A stretch of DNA of 64,000 bases, taken from positions 33,072 to 97,071 of the forward strand of contig CANFTB010000012.1 of the NCBI GenBank assembly GCA_947449735.1. The letters are read 5' to 3'. The notes under the pieces were generated by a model. The model worked only from the letters and a program-made list of their open reading frames with translations, did not search any database and was not told the DNA's origin. Shown here one piece after another: positions 8,127 to 16,440 of the stretch. Position 1 is the first letter of the stretch; each line of letters starts with the position of its first letter. Position numbers and translations under genes: made by a program. The stretch is from Chthoniobacteraceae bacterium (lineage in GTDB: Bacteria; Verrucomicrobiota; Verrucomicrobiia; Chthoniobacterales; Chthoniobacteraceae).

Positions 8127-10117
8127 AACCGCCTCCTCAAAACGACCCACCTTTCGGAGCAGAGCCAGGCGCCCGGGAAACGCTGGCCGCCGTTGTGGCG
8201 ATCGCGACGTCCTATGTCTTCTTTCTGATATTCGCGCAGTTTGCCTTCGTTAAAATCCTCCAAAACTCGGGTTTTGAAGCGGCCACAACCCGCTTGGCCA
8301 TGGCTTTCATGGGTGTTGGCGGAGTGGTTTCAAGCTTGGTGTCCGGACGACGCTTCTCCGCAAACCCGCACGGATTGCGGCGCGGTCTGATCGTTGGATT
8401 CGGAAGCTGTGCCTTGACCGCGGCCGGTGCTCTTTTCCTGAGCTCTCCCGCCGCGCTCTGCACCTTGAGCGCGCTTGTGGGCGTTTCCCTCGGAATTTTG
8501 ACCGTCCATCTGGCAGGAGGCATGCGCCAACTACTCCCGACACGTCGCCGCGGCTTTTGGGTCGGGGCCGGGACTGGCGCGGGCTACTTCGTTTGCAACA
8601 TTCCGTCTCTTTTCGCCGGCTCGACGACGATCCAGACGGTTGCGGCCATCGGTTGCTGCGTTCTAGGCGTGCTGGCCTCTTTCTCCATCGCGGCCCCGCC
8701 CCACCCTGCGAAGTTCTTCGAGTCGGGCGGCAAAGACGATGCCTTCGCTAGCCTGGTGGTCATGTTTCTGGCGCTCGTCTGGCTGGACTCAGCGGCATTT
8801 TACATCATCCAGGCCACTCCAGCGCTCAACCGTTTCGGGTGGGGAAATGTCAGCCTAGAGTGGCAGAACGCCTTCATCCATCTGGTCGCAGCTCTCGTCA
8901 GCGGCCTGCTGCTAGACCTCGGACTCTTGCGCTGGATCCTGTGCGGCGCATTCGGATGCTTCGCCCTAGCCGCCATGTGCCTGACCGGAAAAGTGGGCGG
9001 CATGTGGTTGACGCACTGGTTCTATGCCACGGGGGTGTCTCTGTACTCGACCGCGCTCGTGCTCGCACCCTCCGCCATGGGGCGGTGCAAGCAGTTGGAA
9101 GGGTCGGCTGGCGCGGGAATGGATCCAGTGGAGTCTTCCGTGAAAGTGGCATCTCGGGCCGCAAAACTGTATGCCGTTGCGGGATGGCTCGGTTCGGCTC
9201 TAGGCATCGGCATGGCGCAGGATTTGCACCAAATCCCGGGCTGGTTCGTGCTCATTTCCGGCGCCGCCGTTCTTGGGTGCGCTGTCTATCCGTATATCAG
9301 GCGCACCGCACGCGCTTCGCGCCATGCACGTCTGGGGGTCTTTGCGGGCCTCCTGCTCCCAGGATGCGTCCTCTTTGCAAAGCCAGCCGAAGCCCTCGCT
9401 AACCCCGTTCAAAATTTTGAGGCGGATGCCAAAAACGGCCGGGAGGTTTACATTTCGGAGGGCTGCATGTCCTGCCACTCCCAGTTTGTGAGGAAAGGAA
9501 CTCAGGACGAGCAATGGTGGGGCCCCTGGCAGGATCCAAAAATCATTCTGGCCACGAGGCCGCCGCTCATTGGCAACCGGCGCAACGGCCCAGACCTTCT
9601 CAACATCGGAAACCGCCGTTCCATGGATTGGAACCGCATGCATCTCATCGAACCACGCGATCTCTCCCCCGCTTCCCGCATGCCTTCCTACAGGCACCTC
9701 TTTGTTCCCGGAGATCCTCGCGGGCCGGCTTTATTGGAATATCTCGCCCTGCTGGGTACGGATTCCTTCGAAGAACGCAACCAGACGATCGCTCATTGGC
9801 GGATTGCGCCGGAGGCCAAACCCGTGGCTCCTGACCTCCGGGCGGTTCTCTACCAGCGCCATTGCGCCCAATGCCACGGGACGGAAGGACGTGGGGATGG
9901 ACGACTCGCACCTCAACTCACGCACTCCAATCCGCCCCGGAATCTGGCTGCGGGCGAGTGGTTGTTCTACGCCCGGCAAACCGCTGATCCCAGCCAAGAA
10001 CTCGCCCGAACCATCAAGTTTGGAATCCCCGGCACCTCCATGCCCGGACACGAACTCCTCACCGACTCCGAGCTACTCGGACTGGCTGCACACGTCCAAT
10101 CGCTGAAGCAGCCCTGA
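8123..10117 (+). CDS. Fusion protein: N-terminal MFS-like polytopic domain, CcoO/FixO-like cytochrome domain, second c-type cytochrome domain
   Basis: ATGA overlap at 8123-8126. About 12 hydrophobic segments, then GREVYISEGCMSCHSQFVR...GNRRNGPDLLNIGNRRSMDWNRMHLIEPRDLSPASRMPSY, then LYQRHCAQCHGTEGRGDG. Confidence 0.8.
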   Translation: MKPPPQNDPPFGAEPGARETLAAVVAIATSYVFFLIFAQFAFVKILQNSGFEAATTRLAMAFMGVGGVVSSLVSGRRFSANPHGLRRGLIVGFGSCALTAAGALFLSSPAALCTLSALVGVSLGILTVHLAGGMRQLLPTRRRGFWVGAGTGAGYFVCNIPSLFAGSTTIQTVAAIGCCVLGVLASFSIAAPPHPAKFFESGGKDDAFASLVVMFLALVWLDSAAFYIIQATPALNRFGWGNVSLEWQNAFIHLVAALVSGLLLDLGLLRWILCGAFGCFALAAMCLTGKVGGMWLTHWFYATGVSLYSTALVLAPSAMGRCKQLEGSAGAGMDPVESSVKVASRAAKLYAVAGWLGSALGIGMAQDLHQIPGWFVLISGAAVLGCAVYPYIRRTARASRHARLGVFAGLLLPGCVLFAKPAEALANPVQNFEADAKNGREVYISEGCMSCHSQFVRKGTQDEQWWGPWQDPKIILATRPPLIGNRRNGPDLLNIGNRRSMDWNRMHLIEPRDLSPASRMPSYRHLFVPGDPRGPALLEYLALLGTDSFEERNQTIAHWRIAPEAKPVAPDLRAVLYQRHCAQCHGTEGRGDGRLAPQLTHSNPPRNLAAGEWLFYARQTADPSQELARTIKFGIPGTSMPGHELLTDSELLGLAAHVQSLKQP

Positions 10118-10138
10118 GGGAAAACCCGCGCCCGCCCG

Positions 10139-11203
10139 CTAGCCTAAGAGCGTCTCGCCGACGCGGAGCGTTACAAACGTATCCCCTCCAACCCCGGCGG
10201 CCTTCTTCGCCAATTCGAGCATTTGCGGTGCCTCATGAAGCGGATCATCCGCCAACAGGAAGGTTCCCCAGTGCATCGCCACGGAGCGCTTTGACTTGAG
10301 CTCGAAATGGACGTTCAACGCCTCCCGGGGATCCAGGTGAACTCCCCTCATCAGCAGGCGCGGCCGATAAGCGCCTATGGGAATCAACGCCAAATCCACC
10401 GGGCCGAACCGCTCCCCGAGCTCGGCCAAAAACGGGGCATAACCCGTGTCGCCCAGAAATACCACCTTCCGCCCCATGCATTCCAGCAACCAACCGCACC
10501 ACAAAGTCTGATCGCGGTCGAACGGGGTTCGGGCGGAACCATGCTGCGCCGGCAAACAGGTGATCCGCACAGGCGCCGTACCCCGCCCGAAAGTGGATCC
10601 AGCAGAGTCCCCCAAGACAACAGATTCCCCCCAGTTGAAATCCAAAGATCGCCGGATCCTCCAAGCATTCAATATCGCGCCCACGCCGCTCGGACAAAAA
10701 AATATAGGTGTATCGTGGGCCCCACTCCGATGCGGCTTTGAAAGAGCTTCAACGCTTCCCCTGTCGAGATGGTCGTAGTGGCTGTGGCTCAGGAGAACGC
10801 CGTCAATCGGTGGAAGTTCTTCGGTTCGGATTCCCGCCGTCACGCGCCTCCGCATGGAACCGAGCGGCACCGGTGCACAGTACGCGCCAAAGTGGGGATC
10901 GGTTAAAAAGCAAAGGCCCGCAATTTGAATCAGGAAGGTGGAATGCCCGATCCACGTCACGGCGAGCGCATCGGGTGGGACCGCAGCAATCGCATCCCAA
11001 TCCGGAGGAACCTGCTCCGGACCCGACTGACTGCGGTCCAAGGAAGGATCCTCTAGCGGCGCGGGCACCTCGGAAGGCAGCACCCCGAGCTTCCAACGCA
11101 GGACATCCTTTAACCTGGGAGACGTGACGCCCGAGAGATTCACGAACCGCCCGCCCAAACGGCGGGACTGCCACGGAAAATCGGGTGTCGACGATAAATC
11201 CAA
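10139..11203 (-). CDS. MBL-fold metallohydrolase, NAPE-PLD/UlaG-like
   Basis: TWIGHSTFLIQIAG, TDPHFG, LLSHSHYDHLD, LPAQHGSAR, AMHWGTF motifs. Confidence 0.85.
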   Translation of the reverse strand: MDLSSTPDFPWQSRRLGGRFVNLSGVTSPRLKDVLRWKLGVLPSEVPAPLEDPSLDRSQSGPEQVPPDWDAIAAVPPDALAVTWIGHSTFLIQIAGLCFLTDPHFGAYCAPVPLGSMRRRVTAGIRTEELPPIDGVLLSHSHYDHLDRGSVEALSKPHRSGAHDTPIFFCPSGVGAILNAWRIRRSLDFNWGESVVLGDSAGSTFGRGTAPVRITCLPAQHGSARTPFDRDQTLWCGWLLECMGRKVVFLGDTGYAPFLAELGERFGPVDLALIPIGAYRPRLLMRGVHLDPREALNVHFELKSKRSVAMHWGTFLLADDPLHEAPQMLELAKKAAGVGGDTFVTLRVGETLLG

Positions 11204-11207
11204 AAGC

Positions 11208-11831
11208 CTATTTCAGAGAAAGGTCCTGAGGCAGGCTGAAACTGAAGCGGTACTCCCCCTTCACGTCAGTGGCCACCGTAATCACCGCCAGACGGATCTG
11301 GGGCAGCCCGAACTTCAGAGTGTTGATGACCGTCTGTCCCGTCACAATCAGATGGTTTTTCTCGCGCCAACCGGCGGCCTCTTCCGAAATCGGCTGGTCC
11401 ACGCCGTTCATGCTGAGCACTCCGCTCACGCGGAATGTCGCTGGAGCGGCTGCCGTGGCCGTCTGATAGTCGCCCGACACGGGAGCCACCTTTTCGAGGC
11501 GGAAAATAATCTCGGGATGCGTGTCCACATGCATCCACTCCTTCATCTTTCCGTCCCTGTCCTTGTTGAACGTCGTCAGTTCCGCGGTCTTGAAAACGAG
11601 CCGCGCATTCTGAACAAAGGGCTTGGCGTCGGAAGAAACAGCGGCGCTTCCGCTGATGTCCTTCGCCTGACCCTGAAAGCTGTGCATGAAGGATTTTCCG
11701 GTGAACTTGAACGAACTTTCTGCCGTCTCCAGCGGCAGCGTCTTCGCTGCCCGGGCGGGAGTTCCTAGAAACAGCGCTCCCGCAAAAAGGAGGCAAGGGG
11801 CGTAACGCAAAACGGCTGTGTCACGAGTCAT
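11208..11831 (-). CDS. YceI family periplasmic protein
   Basis: Signal peptide plus YceI-like beta-barrel pattern (ESSFKFTGKSFMHSFQGQAKDISGSA...GVLSMNGVDQPI). Confidence 0.8.
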   Translation of the reverse strand: MTRDTAVLRYAPCLLFAGALFLGTPARAAKTLPLETAESSFKFTGKSFMHSFQGQAKDISGSAAVSSDAKPFVQNARLVFKTAELTTFNKDRDGKMKEWMHVDTHPEIIFRLEKVAPVSGDYQTATAAAPATFRVSGVLSMNGVDQPISEEAAGWREKNHLIVTGQTVINTLKFGLPQIRLAVITVATDVKGEYRFSFSLPQDLSLK

Positions 11832-11962
11832 GGTACTTAGTATATCGCAAGTTGATGGGCCTCTCCAAAAAAAAATCACAGGCTCCCCCCTCACCGGACC
11901 CTGCCCGACCGGTTCCAAAAGTGCGTATTTTGAGCCACCGGCCCCTCCTCAATCCACCACGC

Positions 11963-12880
11963 CTACGAATCTTTCACTTCCTTGTCGTACAGCATGAAAA
12001 GTCCCGAATGGTCGGCGTCCCCGTGTCCCTCCGTATGGACGAACCTCTCCCACTGGGCGCGGCAATTGTCCAGCGTGGGCGAGGCGAACCCCACGGAGTC
12101 CGCCAGCCCGCAGATCAAACGCACGTCCTTGAGTTGAAGCGCGGCGCGACCGCCCGGGGCGAAGTTACGCCGGACCATCCGCTCGCCGTGCAACTGCAGG
12201 ATGCGGCTTTCCGCAAAGCCGCCCAGGAGCGCCTCACGCACCAAGCCGGAATCCACCCCCGAAAGCTCCGCCATCCTCAACGCCTGCGCCACGGCGTCGA
12301 TCGTCTGCGCCACAATCAACTGGTTCGCCAGCTTGGTCACCTGTCCCGCCCCGGACTCCCCCATGTGCGTGATGCGCCTGCCCACCGTCCGCAGCACGGG
12401 AAGGGCGCGCTCAAAGTCCGCGGCGCTGCCCCCTGCCATGATCGTCAAATCCCCCGCCTCGGCTCCGACCTGCCCGCCGGATACCGGGGCGTCCACCCAA
12501 GGCTGCCGTTTGGCGAACCCCTTGGTTTCAGGAACACCCGTGGTTCCAAAATCAATGATCAGCGCGCCGGGATCCAGTCCGCTCAGAAGGCCGTCCTCGC
12601 CGAAAACCACCGCCTCTACCACTTCCGTGTTCGTCAAATTCAGGCAGATCACCCCGGCGCCAACCTCCCGGGCAAGTTCAGCCAGTGAACAAGCTCGGCG
12701 CATCCCCTGCGCTTCGGCAGCGGCTGCAGGCTCCGGGCTCCGGTTCCAGACGACCACCTCGGCCCCGGCTTCATGCAGGTGCCGAGCCATCGGACGGCCC
12801 ATGTTTCCGAGCCCGACGAAACCGATCTTGAGTCCGTTTAACGCACTATCCATGTTCATCACGTCATTCCACAGGATCAC
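11963..12880 (-). CDS. NAD(P)-dependent oxidoreductase of the 3-hydroxyisobutyrate/L-threonate dehydrogenase family
   Basis: IGFVGLGNMGRPMARHLHEAGAEVVVWNRS, DAPVSGGQVGAEAGDLTIMAGG, GQVTKLANQLIVA. Confidence 0.85.
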   Translation of the reverse strand: MILWNDVMNMDSALNGLKIGFVGLGNMGRPMARHLHEAGAEVVVWNRSPEPAAAAEAQGMRRACSLAELAREVGAGVICLNLTNTEVVEAVVFGEDGLLSGLDPGALIIDFGTTGVPETKGFAKRQPWVDAPVSGGQVGAEAGDLTIMAGGSAADFERALPVLRTVGRRITHMGESGAGQVTKLANQLIVAQTIDAVAQALRMAELSGVDSGLVREALLGGFAESRILQLHGERMVRRNFAPGGRAALQLKDVRLICGLADSVGFASPTLDNCRAQWERFVHTEGHGDADHSGLFMLYDKEVKDS

Positions 12881-12912
12881 CCCGGGGATGGCAAATCCCC
12901 TCCCCTAAATTT

Positions 12913-13899
12913 ATGAAAGTGATCATCACCGGCGGCGGCGGCTTCCTCGGCTCGCAACTCTGCTCGAAACTCCTCCAGTTGGGCCATCTCACCGGCCCCT
13001 CGGGAGCCCCGGAAGCCATTCACGAAATCGCGCTTCTGGACGCCCATTTTCACGCCCCCTCCAATGATCCGAGGGTGCGCCAGATCACCGGCGACGTGAG
13101 CGACCGCGACACCGTGTTCGAGACGGTGGGCCGTTCGGCCGCGACCGCTATCTTTCACCTCGCCTCCATGGTCAGCGGCGAATGCGAGGTGCGCTTTGAC
13201 GACGCGCTGCGGGTCAACCTGGACGGCGGCCGCCATGTTTTCGAAGCAGCCCGCGCCGCGGACGGGCGCCCTCGGGTCGTCTTTGCGAGCAGCATCGCCT
13301 GCTTTGGAGGCGCCGCCCGACAGGATCCGAACTCGGATCTCACGAAGCTCACGCCGCAGACCACCTACGGCATGACCAAGGCGATGTGCGAACTCCTCGT
13401 CAACGACCACTCGCGCAGGGGCCACTTTGACGGGCGCAGCGTGCGCCTCCCCACCGTGATCATCCGCCCGGGAAAACCCAACGCAGCCGCTTCGAGTTGG
13501 GCCAGCGGCATGTTCCGCGAACCGCTAAACGGTGAGGAATGCCTGCTTCCCGTGCGTCGGAGCCAGCGCCACCCGATGACCGATTACCGGACCGTGATCG
13601 AATCGATCGTGGCGCTGCACCAAGTCCGGGAGGAACTGTTGGGCGACGACCGTGCGATCGGCCTCCCGGCGCACAGCGTCACTCCCGAGCTTGCCGCGGC
13701 GACCTTGGAAAAAATTGCGCGGGAGCGCGGACTACAGCTTGGCATGATCACCGACGCGTTTGACGCCCGCATTCAGGGCATCGTGGACAACTGGCCGGTG
13801 GCCGTAGACGGAAGCCGGGCCGTGGCGCTCGGTTTGCCCAGTCCACCGCCTCTCGAGCAAATAGTGCATCAGTACCTCGAGGACTTCGGGTCGGTGTAA
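12913..13899 (+). CDS. NAD-dependent epimerase/dehydratase, D-erythronate dehydrogenase (DenD)-like
   Basis: MKVIITGGGGFLGSQLCSKL, IFHLASMVSGECE, TTYGMTKAMCELLVNDHSRRGHFDGRSVRLPTVIIRPGKPNAAASSWASGMFREPL. Confidence 0.85.
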   Translation: MKVIITGGGGFLGSQLCSKLLQLGHLTGPSGAPEAIHEIALLDAHFHAPSNDPRVRQITGDVSDRDTVFETVGRSAATAIFHLASMVSGECEVRFDDALRVNLDGGRHVFEAARAADGRPRVVFASSIACFGGAARQDPNSDLTKLTPQTTYGMTKAMCELLVNDHSRRGHFDGRSVRLPTVIIRPGKPNAAASSWASGMFREPLNGEECLLPVRRSQRHPMTDYRTVIESIVALHQVREELLGDDRAIGLPAHSVTPELAAATLEKIARERGLQLGMITDAFDARIQGIVDNWPVAVDGSRAVALGLPSPPPLEQIVHQYLEDFGSV

Positions 13900-14171
13900 A
13901 GAGGTGCCCGCGCCAATCTGGCGATTGGGGCCGCCACTGGGAAACCGGACGAAAAGCAACGGACAGGCACTGGAAGGCGCTGGACTACCTCATTCCGGCT
14001 CCGTGCCGGGCGCGAAAACGTCATCCGGCTGGCACACCCAACCGCAGCAGAGTTGCTGGTCGATTTTATGACGTGGATCGAGTCGTTACACGCGTCACAC
14101 CCGTCAGAGGAGAGCCTACCCACGGCAGCGCCACCGGAGTGGTGCCACAGGTCTGGAAGGCACCATTTAAA

Positions 14172-14669
14172 ATGCTTTGCTGGGCAGGCATGCTCAGCGC
14201 GGCACTCCTAGCCTCAGCCTGCAAAGCACGCCACCCGCCCAGTAACGCGCAGGATTCAGTCGCCGGCTCGTACATCGACAAGTCCCTCGCCCCATTTGTC
14301 CGCAAGAACACCTCTTCGGATGATGCGACGGCCTTTGACAAAGCCTGCGCAGTCGAACTTTTCCTCCCAAACTCTCAGCAGATCGCCTCGCTTAAAAAAC
14401 GGCTGGGTGAAGAGGGGGCCTACACCGCCCTCGACGACGCCAATTGGTACACCCATGCCGCGCGCCAAATCCTTGAGCGCCACGGCACGCCCTTGCCGCT
14501 CCCCCGAACCGAAAACATTCGCTTCGAGGGCCAGCAGACGTGGACGCTGGCAATTCAGGATCTTCGAGACCAGTCGGCTTACCTGCTCTTTCACCCGAAG
14601 CGCGGGATCAAGCTGGTCTACGCGGTGGACATCGACCAGGAGGTCGTCGAAACATTTTTTGCCCCCTGA
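14172..14669 (+). CDS. Putative lipoprotein of unknown function
   Basis: Lipobox-like LLASAC near the N-terminus; no recognised domain. Confidence 0.6.
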   Translation: MLCWAGMLSAALLASACKARHPPSNAQDSVAGSYIDKSLAPFVRKNTSSDDATAFDKACAVELFLPNSQQIASLKKRLGEEGAYTALDDANWYTHAARQILERHGTPLPLPRTENIRFEGQQTWTLAIQDLRDQSAYLLFHPKRGIKLVYAVDIDQEVVETFFAP

Positions 14670-14706
14670 CTCAGCGCGACAGAAGCCCCCAAGGGCATAG
14701 GCTCCC

Positions 14707-15321
14707 TCAGCGCGCCACCAGTTCGAGGTTTGCCAACTGAACGTTGCTGATCGTTGAGTTGCCGCGTTCCGTCTCGTGCAGAACGAATGTTAGATATAGG
14801 ACCCGGTCGAGATCCTTGTCGGTGAGGTTGGCCGCCGGAAACACCACCTGTTGTCCATTTTTAAAGCACTTGTGGCCGAAAAATCTGAATGACGGAAATT
14901 CGCAGTAGTGCGGCGTCCATTCAGGACCTCCCTTGACGTTGATCACCCGGTAGTCAAAAGGCCGCCCGTCAGGATCCGTTTTCCCCTGCAGGCAGAAGTG
15001 CAGTATCGTTTCTGTCGGGCTCTTCATCAAAAACCGGACGCCCTTGTACTTTTTGGCGTCAATCCCGCCCGGCGGCAGGTTTTTGCGGAAAAAATAGTAT
15101 CCCCCGGACTTGGCGTAGTCCGCGGTGATCTCGACGGCATGCTTGTGCGGAACCTCGGGGGCTGGCACCTGGCGCACCTTGGCATCCGAGACGTGCGTCG
15201 TTCGCGGATCCAGCGTCTGAAAGGTGTCGATGGTCTTCGTCTTGACGGCATCGTCGGCTTTGAGGTGCAGAGGCAGGACGAGGCAGAGGGCGGGAAGGAT
15301 TGCGGGGTATGGACTTTTCAT
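14707..15321 (-). CDS. Exported protein of unknown function
   Basis: N-terminal signal-like sequence; coherent ORF; no recognised family. Confidence 0.6.
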   Translation of the reverse strand: MKSPYPAILPALCLVLPLHLKADDAVKTKTIDTFQTLDPRTTHVSDAKVRQVPAPEVPHKHAVEITADYAKSGGYYFFRKNLPPGGIDAKKYKGVRFLMKSPTETILHFCLQGKTDPDGRPFDYRVINVKGGPEWTPHYCEFPSFRFFGHKCFKNGQQVVFPAANLTDKDLDRVLYLTFVLHETERGNSTISNVQLANLELVAR

Positions 15322-15575
15322 AGGGGGAGCGGATGAAGGACCCGGGCAGGCGTGCCGGATTCGGTTGCAAACCGGGTTTCGCAGCGCCTTCGCCGCGACT
15401 TTCGGCAGTTTTTTGCTTCAAAGCGGAATCGGCTGCCGGACATCCATCGGTCGCCCTGCTCCAAAACATTCCCCCCTACCGCGGCGGCCCTCCCAGATCC
15501 GCAGCGTCGTTAGGCATCGACATGGCGCTCCAAATGGAACACCAAGCTTCCGTCGCTACACTTCTACCCCCCCCA

Positions 15576-16310
15576 ATGAAAATCTTCCCCCTTCCCTTCG
15601 CCGCCCTCGCCCTACTCGTTGCCTGCACGTCCGCCCCGGCTCAAAATTCGCCCCCACAGCAGCAGGCTGATTCGGTCCACCAAGTCCAGGAAATCGAGGG
15701 CTGGATTTTGCGCATCCACCCCAAGCTTTTGAAGGAATCAGCCCAGCAGACCGGCACCGCGCTGAAGCTCCTCCGGGAGCAGCTTTCTCAAATCAACAGG
15801 CTCGTCCCCGCGCCCGCCCTGGAGCGCCTGCACAAGATCGTCCTCTGGATGAATCCCCCCTACCCGGACAAACGCGCCCCTCGGGCCGAGTATCATCCAA
15901 ACCCGGGGTGGCTCGCCGTCAACCAGCGGAATCCCGCCATGGCAAAGGGCGTGGAGTTTACAAACGTGGCGATCTTCGAGGCGGAAAACCGCAGGATGCC
16001 AATGCTAGCGCTCCACGAACTGGCGCACGGTTATCACGACCAGGTGCTCGGAAACAAAAACCCCGAAGTGCTCACAGCTTTTGAAAGAGCAAAGGCAAGC
16101 GGCGTCTATAATCAGGTCAAGCGCTGGACCGGTGAACGTATTGTGCAGGACAAGGCGTACGCGCTGTCGAGCCCCCAGGAGTACTTCGCGGAAACGACCG
16201 AGGCCTTTTTCGGGCGAAACGACTTCGAACCCTTCGACCGCGCCGAACTCAAACGCATGGACCCCGAAATGGCCGCGCTGCTCGCAAAGCTGTGGGGGGC
16301 GCCGCAGTAA
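15576..16310 (+). CDS. Putative secreted zinc metallopeptidase-like protein
   Basis: Lipoprotein-like N-terminus (LLVACTSAPA); HELAHGYHDQ plus downstream PQEYFAETTEAFF. Confidence 0.65.
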   Translation: MKIFPLPFAALALLVACTSAPAQNSPPQQQADSVHQVQEIEGWILRIHPKLLKESAQQTGTALKLLREQLSQINRLVPAPALERLHKIVLWMNPPYPDKRAPRAEYHPNPGWLAVNQRNPAMAKGVEFTNVAIFEAENRRMPMLALHELAHGYHDQVLGNKNPEVLTAFERAKASGVYNQVKRWTGERIVQDKAYALSSPQEYFAETTEAFFGRNDFEPFDRAELKRMDPEMAALLAKLWGAPQ

Positions 16311-16440
16311 ACGATCTGCTGGCGGCGGACTTTCCTACACCACGCCGCCTTCCCGGCGAGGCCTGCCGAAGCATTGCCCTTTTGAGCTCCGCCAGCGACG
16401 CAGGCCGTTGAGGGGCGGCGCCCAAACTCAGCAGTGTTCC

